NCBI RefSeq assembly: GCF_004339565.1
Contig: NZ_SMFZ01000002.1
Coordinates: forward strand, 2,728,001 to 2,792,000
Source of the DNA: Pseudonocardia endophytica
GTDB taxonomy: Bacteria; Actinomycetota; Actinomycetes; Mycobacteriales; Pseudonocardiaceae
Reading direction: 5' to 3'
DNA length: 64,000 nucleotides
Of the stretch, positions 15,341 through 23,897 are shown one piece after another. Below the pieces are notes generated by a model that was not told where the DNA came from, did no database searches, and was given only the letters and a program-made list of their open reading frames with translations. A program made the position numbers and the translations under genes. Numbering within the stretch: the stretch's first letter is position 1; every line of letters begins with the position of its first letter.

Positions 15341-16828
15341 TCAGGTGCCGCCCATCCTTCGGCCGTCGGGTGAGACGCCCGCGTGTCCCGGTTCGGAGTT
15401 CGGTAAGAACCGCGACCGGTCCACCGTGAACCCCACCTCGGCGCCCCCGCCGTCACGGGACCGGGCGGACACCGTGCCCCCGTGCGAGCGAGCGACGTCG
15501 GCGACGATCGCCAGCCCGAGCCCCGAACCGGGCAGGCCGCGCGCGGTGTCCGCCCGGCGGAACCGGTCGAACACGTACGGCGCGTCCGCCGGGTCGATGC
15601 CCGGCCCGCGGTCGGCGACGGTGACCGTCCCGTTGCGCACGCGGACCTCGACGGGCCCGGCGCCGTCGTCGAACTTCACGGCGTTCTCCAGCAGGTTCCC
15701 GACGGCCCGCTCCAGCGCGCGCGGGCGCCCGAGGACCCGGACGTCGTCCGCGTCGACGGTGATCTCCCGGCCGGTGCGCCGGTGCACGCGGTCGGCGGCC
15801 CGTCCGGCGACGTCGGCGAGCCCGACCGGTTCCTCCGGCTCGTCGGTGTGCCGGGACAGCGCGAGGTCGACGAGCTCGTCGACCAGCCGGGACAGCTCGC
15901 GGGTCTCGCCCTCGACGTCGCCGACGAGCCGGGCCCGCGCGTCCGGGGACAGCCGGTCGTAGCGGCGCAGCACGGACGCGTTCGTGCGCAGGCTGGTCAG
16001 CGGCGTGCGGAGCTCGTGGGCGGCGTCCTGGACGAGCCGCTCCTGCGCGGCGCGGGCCGTGGCCAGCCGGTCGAGCATGGTGGTGAACGACGTGGACAGC
16101 CGCCCGATCTCGTCGCGTCCGCCGACGCCGACCGCCGTGTCCGTGCGGCCGGACTCGGCAACCCGCTCCGCGACCGTCGTGAGCCGGACCAGGCGCCGCG
16201 TGATCTGGCGGGCCAGCAGCCAGCCGACGGCGGCCGCCGCGAGCAGCACCAGCGCGCCGGTCCAGGCGATCTGCGCGGCCGTCCCGGCCAGTACCCGCCG
16301 GTTCTCGTCCACGTCCGTCGCGACCTGCAGCGCACCGCGGCCGTCGCCGAGCGCGGTGGTCATCTGCCGGTAGGTGTCCTGGCCGACGTCCACCTCGGTG
16401 GTCGCGGTCCGGCCGGCGGGGGCGGTGGCGAGCCTGCGGACGTCGTCGGTGACCGGGAGCGTGACCGGGCGGCCGCCGAGGAACCGGGCCGTGCCGTCCG
16501 CGGCGACGGCCTGCGCGACGAGTGGCTGCCGGTCCTGCTCGTCGGCGGGGCCACGGGGCCGGCCGGGCCCGCCCTGACCCCCGCCCGGCGGCCCGCCGCG
16601 GGGACCGCCGGGGCCGAAGCCGGGACCACGGACCTCGACCGTCTGCGGGACGGGCGCCAGCACCTGCGTCCCGCCCGCCGCCAGCGCGGTCGTGACCGAG
16701 CGCAGCGACCTGTCGATCTCCTCGGTCGTCCGTTCCGCTGCCGCGTGGTAGCTCAGCGCTCCCACCCCGGTCGCGACGACGGCGGCGACCAGGGCGAACG
16801 CCAGCGCCAGCCGGGTCCGGAGACTCAC
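15341..16828 (-). CDS. Sensor histidine kinase (MprB/OmpR-partner type)
   Basis: A 495-residue membrane kinase. Transmembrane helix 1 is at residues 7-27 and helix 2 at about 188-205, enclosing a sensor region that contains an unusual Gly/Pro-rich stretch (about residues 69-95). A HAMP domain follows (RRLVRLTTVAERVAESG), then the phospho-acceptor His271 in DAAHELRTPLTSL and the ATP-binding N, G1 and G2 boxes (GNLLENAVKF, VADRGPGIDP, GLPGSGLGLAIV). The GTG start at 16828 overlaps the response-regulator stop (GTGA). The signal is unknown; MprB relatives sense envelope stress. Confidence 0.92.
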   Translation of the reverse strand: MSLRTRLALAFALVAAVVATGVGALSYHAAAERTTEEIDRSLRSVTTALAAGGTQVLAPVPQTVEVRGPGFGPGGPRGGPPGGGQGGPGRPRGPADEQDRQPLVAQAVAADGTARFLGGRPVTLPVTDDVRRLATAPAGRTATTEVDVGQDTYRQMTTALGDGRGALQVATDVDENRRVLAGTAAQIAWTGALVLLAAAAVGWLLARQITRRLVRLTTVAERVAESGRTDTAVGVGGRDEIGRLSTSFTTMLDRLATARAAQERLVQDAAHELRTPLTSLRTNASVLRRYDRLSPDARARLVGDVEGETRELSRLVDELVDLALSRHTDEPEEPVGLADVAGRAADRVHRRTGREITVDADDVRVLGRPRALERAVGNLLENAVKFDDGAGPVEVRVRNGTVTVADRGPGIDPADAPYVFDRFRRADTARGLPGSGLGLAIVADVARSHGGTVSARSRDGGGAEVGFTVDRSRFLPNSEPGHAGVSPDGRRMGGT

Positions 16829-17517
16829 GGCTCGCGCACCGTGTAGCCGACACCGCGCACGGTGTGGATCAACGACGGCGCCCCGGCCGCGGCGAGCTTG
16901 CGGCGCAGGTAGCCGACGTACACGGCCAGGTTCTTCGAGTCGGCTCCGAAGTCGTAGCCCCAGATCCGCTGGTAGACCGATCCGTGGTCGAGCACGATGC
17001 CGGCGTTGCGCACCAGCAGCTCCAGCACGTCGAACTCGGTCTTGGACAGCGTCAGCTCGGTGTCCGACCACCACACCCGCCGCGCCGCCGGGTCCACCCG
17101 CAGCGCCCCGACGGCGAGCGCGTCCCGCTCGCCGTGCACCTCGGCCTGGACCGACGCCCGCCGCAGCAGCGCCCGCAGCCGGGCCAGCAGCTCGTCGAGC
17201 TCGAACGGCTTGGGGAGGTAGTCGTCGGCGCCCGCGTCCAGCCCGGCGACGCGGTCCGGTGTCTCGACGCGTGCGGTGAGCATCAGGATCGGCGTGTGGT
17301 CGCCCTCGGCGCGCAGCACGCGGCACAGGCCGAGTCCGTCGACACCGGGCATCATGACGTCGACGACGAGCGCGTCGAACGCGTCGCGGTGCACCGTCGC
17401 GAGCGCCTCCACCCCGTCGCCGACCCCGATCACGGCGTACCCCTCCAGCTCGAGCGCGCGGGCGAGCGACTCGCGGATGGCGCGGTCGTCGTCGGCGACG
17501 AGGACTCGGTTCGGCAC
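16825..17517 (-). CDS. OmpR/PhoB-family response regulator (MprA-like)
   Basis: A 230-residue regulator. The receiver domain has the acidic pair in LVADDDRA, phospho-acceptor Asp53 (VVDVMMPG), the conserved Thr/Ser (LTAR) and Lys in KPFELDELLAR. The C-terminal winged helix (SKTEFDVLELLVRNAGIVLDHGSVYQRIWGYDFGADSKNLAVYVGYLRRKL) is the OmpR type. Start is GTG at 17517. It is the first gene of a four-gene operon with the kinase, DUF1707 and the small membrane protein, and is divergent from the acyl-CoA dehydrogenase gene 59 bp away. Confidence 0.93.
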   Translation of the reverse strand: MPNRVLVADDDRAIRESLARALELEGYAVIGVGDGVEALATVHRDAFDALVVDVMMPGVDGLGLCRVLRAEGDHTPILMLTARVETPDRVAGLDAGADDYLPKPFELDELLARLRALLRRASVQAEVHGERDALAVGALRVDPAARRVWWSDTELTLSKTEFDVLELLVRNAGIVLDHGSVYQRIWGYDFGADSKNLAVYVGYLRRKLAAAGAPSLIHTVRGVGYTVREP

Positions 17518-17576
17518 CCGGTCATGGTGCCCGTTCCGCGGCTGACACCGGCGGCCGGAGCACGCAGAATGCCCCG

Positions 17577-18782
17577 ATGACGACGGTCGAGCCGGATCCG
17601 GAGCTGTACCAGGCGCAGGGCACGGACTTCTTCGCCATCGACGACTGGTTGACCGACGACGAGCGCGCGGTCCGGGACCGGGTGCGCACGTTCGTCGACG
17701 AGAAGCTCCTCCCGGTCGTCAACACCTACTGGGAGCGGGCCGAGTTCCCGCGCGAGCTCGTCGAGCCGTACGCGGGCCTGAACGTGGCCGGTGGGTCCGT
17801 GCGGGGGTACGGCTGCCCGGGCATGAGCGCCGTCGCGGAGGGTCTCGTGACCGCGGAGCTGGCTCGCGGCGACGGCAGCTTCTCCACGTTCAACTCCGTC
17901 CACTCCGGACTCGTCGCGTCCTCGATCGCGCTGCTCGGCGACGAGGAGCAGAAGCAGCGCTGGCTGCCCGAGATCGCCGCGTGCACGGCGCTCGGCGCGT
18001 TCGCGCTGACCGAGCCGGACCACGGGTCCGACGTCGTCCGGCTCGGTACGCGCGCCCGCCGGGACGGCGACGAGTGGGTGCTCGACGGGCGCAAGCGCTG
18101 GATCGGCAACGGGTCGGTGGCCGACCTGGTGATCGTGTGGGCGCGCGACGAGGACGGCAACGTCGGCGGGTTCGTCGTCGACCACCAGTCGGGTCCGGTA
18201 CCCGGCTACGAGGCGACCGTGATCACCGGCAAGACGAGCAACCGCGCGCTGTGGCAGGCCGACATCACGCTGGACGGCGTGCGGCTGCCGGCCGACGCGC
18301 GCCTGGCCGGCTCGCGCACGTTCGCGGACACGAACCTCTGCCTCACCAAGAGCCGCCAGGCGATCGCGTGGGAGGGACTCGGGCACGCCGTCGGCGCCTA
18401 CGAGTACGCGCTGGCGTACGCGAAGCGCCGCGAGCAGTTCGGGAAACCGATCGCGGCCTACCAGCTCGTGCAGGACAAGCTGTCGCACATGCTCGCCGAC
18501 ATCGTCGGGATGCAGCTCACCTGTATGCGGATGGCGCAGCTGCAGGACCAGGGCAGGATCGAGATCCAGCACGCCGCGCTGGCGAAGCTGCAGACCGCGT
18601 CGTCCGCGCGCCGCGTCGTGGCGATGGCCCGGGACATCTTGGGCGGCAACGGGATCCTGCTGGACCACCATGTCGCCCGGCACCACGCGGACATGGAGGC
18701 CGTCTACACCTACGAGGGGACGGACACCGTGCAGTCGCTGATCGTCGGCCGCGCGGTCACCGGGCACAACGCGTTCGCCTGA
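17577..18782 (+). CDS. Acyl-CoA dehydrogenase, glutaryl-CoA-dehydrogenase-like
   Basis: A 401-residue FAD-dependent acyl-CoA dehydrogenase. FAD-binding motifs ALTEPDHGSD and GRKRWIGNGSVADL are present, as are KTSNRALWQADITLDGV and REQFGKPIAAYQLVQDKLS. Near the C-terminus YEGTDTVQSLIVGRAVTG holds the catalytic base region (Glu near residue 380) with the arrangement of glutaryl-CoA dehydrogenases rather than straight-chain enzymes. It may dehydrogenate and decarboxylate glutaryl-CoA from lysine or aromatic breakdown, but the decarboxylating ability cannot be confirmed by eye. It stands alone, followed by the SSS symporter 61 bp on. Confidence 0.88.
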   Translation: MTTVEPDPELYQAQGTDFFAIDDWLTDDERAVRDRVRTFVDEKLLPVVNTYWERAEFPRELVEPYAGLNVAGGSVRGYGCPGMSAVAEGLVTAELARGDGSFSTFNSVHSGLVASSIALLGDEEQKQRWLPEIAACTALGAFALTEPDHGSDVVRLGTRARRDGDEWVLDGRKRWIGNGSVADLVIVWARDEDGNVGGFVVDHQSGPVPGYEATVITGKTSNRALWQADITLDGVRLPADARLAGSRTFADTNLCLTKSRQAIAWEGLGHAVGAYEYALAYAKRREQFGKPIAAYQLVQDKLSHMLADIVGMQLTCMRMAQLQDQGRIEIQHAALAKLQTASSARRVVAMARDILGGNGILLDHHVARHHADMEAVYTYEGTDTVQSLIVGRAVTGHNAFA

Positions 18783-18843
18783 CGGGGGTGCCGGACGGGG
18801 GTGGCGCCGAGTAACCGGCCCGTCACAGGGTCGTTGGCCCCCC

Positions 18844-20670
18844 ATGCACCGAACGAGTGAGGCTCTCGCCCAGGCTCCCGAGGTCGGCAGCCCGGTGGTC
18901 AACATCGCCGTGTTCGGTGTCCTGGTGGCGGTCACGCTGGTCGTCGTCGTCCGGGTCGGACGGACGAACCGGACGGCGTCGGACTACTACACCGGTGGGC
19001 ACTCGTTCACCGGCCCGCAGAACGGCGTGGCGATCGCGGGCGACTACCTGTCCGCGGCGTCGTTCCTCGGGGTCGCCGGCCTGACCGCCCAGTTCGGCTA
19101 CGACGGGTTCATGCTCTCGGTCGGCGCGCTGGTCACCTGGCTGGTCGCGCTGCTGCTCGTCGCGGAGCTGCTGCGCAACACCGGGCGCTACACGATGGGT
19201 GATGTGCTGGCCTACCGGACGCGGCAGGGCCCGGTGCGCGCAGCGGCCGCCGTCGCGACGCTCGTCGTGTCGTTCTTCTACCTGTTCACCCAGCTCGTCG
19301 GCGCGGGCGGGCTGATCGCGCTGCTGCTGCACATCCCGAACGCGGACCGTGTCGGGCAGAGCCTGGTGATCGCCGCGACGGGTGCAGTGATGATCTTCTA
19401 CGTGCTGGCGGGCGGCATGAAGGGCACCACCTGGGTACAGATCATCAAGGCCGGCCTGCTGATGGCCGTGACGCTCGTGCTCGCGTTCTGGGTGCTCGGC
19501 CGCTACGGGTTCGACTTCTCGGCGCTGCTCGGAGACGTGGTGCGCCGCAACGCAGAGGGGGAGGCGCTGCTCGCGCCGGGCCTGCAGAACCCGACCGCGA
19601 CGAGCAAGCTCGAGTACCTGTCCCAGACCCTCGCGCTGGTCCTGGGCACGGCCGCGCTGCCACACATCCTGATGCGGTTCTACACGGTGCCGACCGCCGT
19701 CGAGGCCCGCCGGTCGGTGGTGTGGGCGATCTGGCTGATCGGCGGGTTCTACCTGGCGCTGGTCGTCGTCGGGTTCGGTGCGACGGCGCTGGTCGGCAGC
19801 GAGCGGATCGCGACCGCGCCGGGCGGGTCGAACGCGGCGGTGCCGCTGCTCGCGTTCCGGCTCGGCGGCGAGCTCGTGCTCGGGTTGGTCGCGGCCGTCG
19901 CGTTCGCGACGATCCTCGCGGTCGTCGCCGGGCTGACGATCACGGCGTCGGCGTCGTTCGCGCACGACGTGTACGCGCGGCTGATCAAGCGCGGCAACGT
20001 GACCCAGCAGCAGGAGCTGCGCGTCGCCCGTCGGACCGCGCTCGTGGTCGGGGCCGCCGGGATCGGCGGGGCGATCGTCGCCAACGGGCAGAACGTCGGG
20101 GTGCTGGTCATCCTCGCGTTCGCCGTCGGGGCCTCGGCGAACCTGCCGACGATCCTGTACTCGCTGTTCTGGAAGCGGTTCAACACCACGGGCGCCCTGT
20201 TCAGCATCTACGGCGGCATCCTGCTCAGCGTCGGGCTGATCGTGCTGTCGCCCGCCGTGTCCGGCACGCCGAAGTCGATGCTGCCGGACGTGGACGTCGC
20301 CGTGTTCCCGCTGTCCAACCCGGGGCTCGTGTCGATCCCGGCGTCGTTCCTGCTCGGAGCGATCGGGACGTTCCTCGGGCGGCCGGACGCCGAGCGTGGC
20401 GGGCGTTTCGCCGAGATGGAGGTGCGGTCTCTGACCGGCGCCCGGCCTGCGCCGCCCTCCGTCCCCGCTGCCGCCGAGCCCGAAACGGCCGCCGTCCCGG
20501 CCGGCGTGTTCCACGGTGACGGTTCGGCGCCGGACGACCGGACGCCGCGGACCACGGCGCTGCCGCGTGTCCGCACCACCGCTCCGGCGCGCTACGAGGT
20601 CGACCGGGGCCGGGCGGCCGATCCGGTCACGAAGCCCGTCCGGTCGGTACGGAGGTTCGACGGGCGCTGA
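18844..20670 (+). CDS. Sodium/solute symporter (SSS family, acetate-permease ActP-like)
   Basis: A 608-residue transporter with about 13 transmembrane helices. ASDYYTGGHSFTGPQNGVAIAGDYLSAASFLGVAGL is the typical first half of cation/acetate symporters, and LPHILMRFYTVPTAVEARRSV is the matching mid-protein motif. The C-terminal 100 residues form a cytoplasmic Pro/Ala/Arg-rich tail longer than in most ActP proteins. It is expected to take up short monocarboxylates with Na+ or H+. The usual small DUF485 partner is not encoded next to it. Start ATG at 18844; Shine-Dalgarno weak. Confidence 0.88.
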   Translation: MHRTSEALAQAPEVGSPVVNIAVFGVLVAVTLVVVVRVGRTNRTASDYYTGGHSFTGPQNGVAIAGDYLSAASFLGVAGLTAQFGYDGFMLSVGALVTWLVALLLVAELLRNTGRYTMGDVLAYRTRQGPVRAAAAVATLVVSFFYLFTQLVGAGGLIALLLHIPNADRVGQSLVIAATGAVMIFYVLAGGMKGTTWVQIIKAGLLMAVTLVLAFWVLGRYGFDFSALLGDVVRRNAEGEALLAPGLQNPTATSKLEYLSQTLALVLGTAALPHILMRFYTVPTAVEARRSVVWAIWLIGGFYLALVVVGFGATALVGSERIATAPGGSNAAVPLLAFRLGGELVLGLVAAVAFATILAVVAGLTITASASFAHDVYARLIKRGNVTQQQELRVARRTALVVGAAGIGGAIVANGQNVGVLVILAFAVGASANLPTILYSLFWKRFNTTGALFSIYGGILLSVGLIVLSPAVSGTPKSMLPDVDVAVFPLSNPGLVSIPASFLLGAIGTFLGRPDAERGGRFAEMEVRSLTGARPAPPSVPAAAEPETAAVPAGVFHGDGSAPDDRTPRTTALPRVRTTAPARYEVDRGRAADPVTKPVRSVRRFDGR

Positions 20671-20695
20671 CCGGGCGCCGCGCACACCGACGGGT

Positions 20696-20763
20696 CGTGC
20701 CGCACCCTGTCCCGGCGTGCCGCACCCGTCGCAGCCGGTGCGGCACGCCGGAGCGGGGTGCGT
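20696..20763 (+). repeat. Intergenic palindromic repeat, copy A
   Basis: A perfect 15-bp stem, CCGGCGTGCCGCACC (20712-20726) and its complement at 20737-20751, flanks a 10-nt loop. It is nested in a second, imperfect outer stem. The central 41 bp (20711-20751) is identical to 50195-50235 and the whole 68 bp matches at 61 positions. It lies between the symporter and the DUF4232 gene and may stop or stabilise the symporter mRNA; no T-tract is present. Confidence 0.85.
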
Positions 20764-20895
20764 CGGGGCCCGGAGCGGTCTCCCCGCAGGTGCGGCGTCA
20801 CTCGTCCGGTCGAACGCGGGCGCCCCGGTGCCCGCCCCGGACCGTGCCGGGACATGATCACAGGCGAACGCGCGCACGGAACCGGGGGAGCAGCG

Positions 20896-21495
20896 ATGGC
20901 CAGGACGCGATGGGATCTCGTGGCGGCGGTGCTCGCCGCAGGTGTGGCACTGACGGCGTGTGCGGGAGGGTCGGACTGGCCGCAGGGTTCGGTCCCGGCG
21001 GCGTCGCCGACGTCGGGTGCCGCGGCCCCACCGACCGGATCCGCGGCTCCGACCTCGGAGGCCGCGACCTCCCCGGCGGCCGACGCGGGCGGGAAGTGCC
21101 GTCTCGACGACCTGCGGGCCTCCGTCGGTGCGACGACCGGTGGCTCGCAGAGGCGCACCGCGGTCGTCTGGACGAACTCGTCGGACCGGGCGTGCACGAT
21201 GACCGGCTTCGGCGGCGTCGACCTGGCAGGCCCGAACGACCCGATGGGCCCGGTGTTCTCGCTGCGCCGCCAGGAGGCCGCCGCCGAGCCGGTGCGGCTG
21301 GCACCCGGCGGGACGGCACACACGACGATCACCTGGCTCTCCGACGGCGGCTGGACACCGACGACGATCCGCGCCACGCCGCCGGACGAGACGCGCTCGG
21401 CGAGCCTCGCGTGGCCGGGCGGGCCGGTGCTGCGCCAGGACGGTGCCACCCGGCCGGGCACCTACATCTCCCCGGTCACCGCCGGCTCCGGCTGA
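20896..21495 (+). CDS. DUF4232 lipoprotein
   Basis: A 199-residue secreted lipoprotein. The signal peptide ends in a lipobox (VALTAC, Cys22), followed by a Ser/Ala/Pro-rich spacer (about residues 23-65) and a DUF4232 beta-sandwich domain (CRLDDLRASVGATTGGSQRR, WTNSSDRACTMTGFGGVDL, LAPGGTAHTTITW). It should be anchored to the outer face of the cytoplasmic membrane; function unknown. The ATG at 20896 follows a GGGGGAG ribosome-binding site. It stands as its own transcription unit behind the palindromic repeat. Confidence 0.88.
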   Translation: MARTRWDLVAAVLAAGVALTACAGGSDWPQGSVPAASPTSGAAAPPTGSAAPTSEAATSPAADAGGKCRLDDLRASVGATTGGSQRRTAVVWTNSSDRACTMTGFGGVDLAGPNDPMGPVFSLRRQEAAAEPVRLAPGGTAHTTITWLSDGGWTPTTIRATPPDETRSASLAWPGGPVLRQDGATRPGTYISPVTAGSG

Positions 21496-21584
21496 TCGGG
21501 AGCATCGCACCTCCTCGCCGGGTGGGCCGGCGCGCCGGACGCCGGTATCGTCGTGATCTGCCGCCGACGAGTCGAGGTGGGGCA

Positions 21585-21914
21585 GTGGACGACAGGTCCG
21601 CCGACGGACGTCCGCTGGACGACGAGGAGACCCGGGCGCTGCAGGGGATCGAACGCGATCTGCGCGACGACGATCCCGAGATGGGCCCGCGGCTCGGCAG
21701 CTGTCCCGGCGTGTTCCACCCGCCGGTGCGCCAGACCGGCACGCCGTTGAGCGCGCGCCTCGTCCTCGGCGTCCTCGGTGTCGCGGGCGCGTTCGCGCTG
21801 CTGCTCTACCTGATGGTGCCGCAGGACGTGGTCATCCCGGTCGTGCTGGTCATCATGTTCGGCCTGCTGCCCGCCGGGTGCCTGCTCTGGGCGCGGCACT
21901 CCGGCGAGCTCTGA
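21585..21914 (+). CDS. DUF3040 domain membrane protein
   Basis: A 109-residue protein with the N-terminal DUF3040 motif (LDDEETRALQGIERDLRDDDPEMGPRL) and two transmembrane helices (LVLGVLGVAGAFALLLYLMV and VVIPVVLVIMFGLLPAGCLLWA). The GTG at 21585 follows GAGGTGGGG. Same family as the gene at 8292-8642, with a longer loop before the helices. Role unknown. Confidence 0.82.
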   Translation: MDDRSADGRPLDDEETRALQGIERDLRDDDPEMGPRLGSCPGVFHPPVRQTGTPLSARLVLGVLGVAGAFALLLYLMVPQDVVIPVVLVIMFGLLPAGCLLWARHSGEL

Positions 21915-22026
21915 GCTCAGAAGTCGACGCTGCGGGCCGAACCGTGGAGCGTGTCCGCCGGTCGGCGTCGGCAGCGACGACGTGCCGCTCGATCCGGGCG
22001 ATCACGGCGCGGCGCTACGGTGAGGC

Positions 22027-22479
22027 ATGCCCGAGCCGCCGTCCGGCCCGTCCGCACCGGCCGGGTCGCCGACCGGCACGCGGCTCGTCGTGCTCGGAGC
22101 GGCCGTGGTGATCGGGTCGCTCGCGGCGCCGATCGCGACCCACACGTGGGAGTCGACGGCGGTGACCGGCGCGATCGGGCTCGTCGCGCTGGCAGCGATG
22201 GTCTCCGGTGTCCCGCAGCGCGTCGGGCGGCAGATACCTGCCGGCTCGCGGAGCGCGGTCGGGCACGGAGACCGGCGACGTCTCCGGTGGTCCGCCGCGC
22301 CATGGTTCGTCGTCTTCGCCGCGATCACGGCACTCGAGCTGGGTGCGCTCGCGTACGGCGACCGGCCGTCGTTCCCGACGCTGAGCTGGCTGCTCGGCCC
22401 GTACTTCGTGGAACCCGTCGTGCGGTTCGCCGGGTACGTCGTGTGGATCGTCGCCGGGTGGTGGCTGGTGCGGCGATGA
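22027..22479 (+). CDS. Four-helix membrane protein, function unknown
   Basis: A 150-residue protein with two N-terminal helices (RLVVLGAAVVIGSLAAPIA; AVTGAIGLVALAAMVSGV), a basic cytoplasmic loop and two more helices (WFVVFAAITALELGALAYG; FAGYVVWIVAGWWLV). I recognise no specific family. The ATG at 22027 has GGTGAGGC just upstream. Its stop overlaps the next start (ATGA), so it pairs with the following small membrane protein, probably as a two-subunit membrane complex. Confidence 0.75.
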   Translation: MPEPPSGPSAPAGSPTGTRLVVLGAAVVIGSLAAPIATHTWESTAVTGAIGLVALAAMVSGVPQRVGRQIPAGSRSAVGHGDRRRLRWSAAPWFVVFAAITALELGALAYGDRPSFPTLSWLLGPYFVEPVVRFAGYVVWIVAGWWLVRR

Positions 22480-22709
22480 GCGCCGGCTACGCCCTGACGG
22501 TCACGGCGTACGTCGCGCTGGTCGTCGCGGTCCTGGTGCTGGAGCTGCTCGGACGGCGCGCGGGCAGCACCGTCCCGACGTTCTCCGACGTCGCGACGAC
22601 CGTTGCGTCGACCACGGTCGGCCGGCTCGCACTGCTGGCCCTGTGGTGGTGGACCGGCTGGCACTTCCTGGCGCGCAGCAGCCTCCCGCCGGGGTGGCCG
22701 GGCTGGTGA
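22476..22709 (+). CDS. Small two-helix membrane protein (DUF6186-like)
   Basis: A 77-residue protein with two transmembrane helices (LTVTAYVALVVAVLVLELL; LALLALWWWTGWHFLA) around a short polar loop (TVPTFSDVATTVAST), and a WWWxGWHFLAR end that fits the small actinobacterial DUF6186 type. Coupled by ATGA overlap to the upstream four-helix protein. Its 3' end abuts the remnant of a DHFR-like gene on the other strand. Confidence 0.72.
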   Translation: MSAGYALTVTAYVALVVAVLVLELLGRRAGSTVPTFSDVATTVASTTVGRLALLALWWWTGWHFLARSSLPPGWPGW

Positions 22710-23110
22710 ACTGCGCCATCCCGTCGTACTCGCCCAGGCGCGCGGCGCCGGTCGACTCCAGCTCCAGCAGGAGCAGCCCGCCCGGCGTGAGGTCGTGACG
22801 TACCACCCGGAGACCGGCCGGAGCGGCCGGGTGCCTGAACAGCCGTCGTCCCTGCCCGAGCACGGTCGGCGCCACGACGAGCCGGACGACGTCGACCAGC
22901 CCGGCGTCGAGCAGCGCGTTCCCGAGCCGGGCACTGCCGTGCACCTGCAGCTCCCGCCAGCCACTCCGAGGCGCGCGCGACGAACGCCTCGTCGATGTGC
23001 GGGACCAGCCAGCCGCCCGCGGTGAAACCGTCCGTCGTGTCCTCCGTGGACGATCCCGGGCCCTGGCTGACGCCGTCGAGCGTGACGAACTGGGTCAGTG
23101 TCAGCCTCAC
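22710..23110 (-). pseudogene. Decayed dihydrofolate-reductase-family (RibD C-terminal-like) gene
   Basis: The N-terminal segment (VRLTLTQFVTLDGVSQGPGSSTEDTTDGFTAGGW, from GTG at 23110) and the C-terminal segment (LQVHGSARLGNALLDAGLVDVVRLVVAPTVLGQGRRLF) of the YyaP/RibD-C-like DHFR family are both clear but lie in different frames. About 70-80 residues between them are missing, the junction falling near 22950-22965. The C-terminal frame then runs on past the normal family end into the neighbouring gene. The GTG overlaps the SRPBCC stop (GTGA), so it was once the third gene of the ArsR-SRPBCC operon, a common arrangement in actinomycetes. Confidence 0.8.
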
Positions 23111-23571
23111 GACGACTCCACCAGGTCCGCCAGCTGAGCGACGACCGTGCCCCACCCGTCGAGGAAACCGAGGCTCTCGTGCGTGTCGCGGTCGGTGCGA
23201 TCGCGGTGCATCGCCATGGCCCGGTAGGCGGTCCCGTCGGGATGGTCGGCGAGCGTGATCTCGGCCGTCATGAACGGCTGCGACGACGGCCGCCACCCGC
23301 CGGTCAGCGCGTCGGTGAACAGCAGACGCGCGCCGTCGTCGACGGCGAGTACGCACGCGTCCATGTGCGGGACGAAGGCGCCGTCGTCGGTGCTGATCAG
23401 GGTCCGGAACGCGCCGCCGGGCACGAGCTCCATCGCCTCCACCCGGCAGCGGGCCGGGGCGGGGACCCACCAGCGCTCGAACCGCGCCGGGTCGGTCCAG
23501 GCCCGCCACACCCGGTCGCGCGGCGCGCGGATCACGCGCTGGACCTCCAGGTCGAGCTCGGTGTCGATCAC
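23107..23571 (-). CDS. SRPBCC (AHSA1-like) domain protein
   Basis: A 154-residue protein of the activator-of-Hsp90-ATPase-1-like SRPBCC type: VQRVIRAPRDRVWRAWTDPARFERWW, VEAMELVPGGAFRTLIS and a C-terminal helix ending GFLDGWGTVVAQLADLVESS. The GTG at 23571 overlaps the ArsR stop (GTGA). Such proteins coupled to ArsR repressors are widespread; the bound ligand is unknown. With the decayed DHFR-like gene it forms the remains of a three-gene unit. Confidence 0.88.
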   Translation of the reverse strand: MIDTELDLEVQRVIRAPRDRVWRAWTDPARFERWWVPAPARCRVEAMELVPGGAFRTLISTDDGAFVPHMDACVLAVDDGARLLFTDALTGGWRPSSQPFMTAEITLADHPDGTAYRAMAMHRDRTDRDTHESLGFLDGWGTVVAQLADLVESS

Positions 23572-23897
23572 CGGTCCTCCTCGCGCAGGAACCGCTCGAG
23601 CCGGTCGGTGCGCGCCTCCCAGACGGCGCGCTGTTCGCCGAGCCACCCCTGCGCGCGCTCCAACGGTGCGGGCAGCAGGCGGCAGGTGCGGACCCGACCG
23701 GTCTTCTCGGTGGCGACGCACCCGGCGTCCTCCAGCAGCGTGACGTGGCGCAGGAACGACGGCAGCGCCATGTCGAACGGCCGGGCCAGCTCGGTCACGG
23801 CGGCCGGGCCGCTGGCCAGCTCGACGAGCACGCGGCGCCGCACCGGGCTGGCGAGCGCGCCGAACGCGCCGTCCAGTACGTCAGAATAGTTAGGCAT
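23568..23897 (-). CDS. ArsR-family winged-helix regulator
   Basis: A 109-residue regulator with a single winged helix: LDGAFGALASPVRRRVLVELASGPAAVTELARPFDMALPSFLRHVTLLEDAGCVATEKTGRVRTCRL. No cysteine cluster for metals is seen, so it is probably one of the non-metal ArsR proteins that accompany SRPBCC genes. The ATG at 23897 lies in the middle of a perfect 10-bp inverted repeat, and starts 4 bp after the PucR stop codon, so both promoter read-through and local autoregulation are possible. Confidence 0.88.
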   Translation of the reverse strand: MPNYSDVLDGAFGALASPVRRRVLVELASGPAAVTELARPFDMALPSFLRHVTLLEDAGCVATEKTGRVRTCRLLPAPLERAQGWLGEQRAVWEARTDRLERFLREEDR

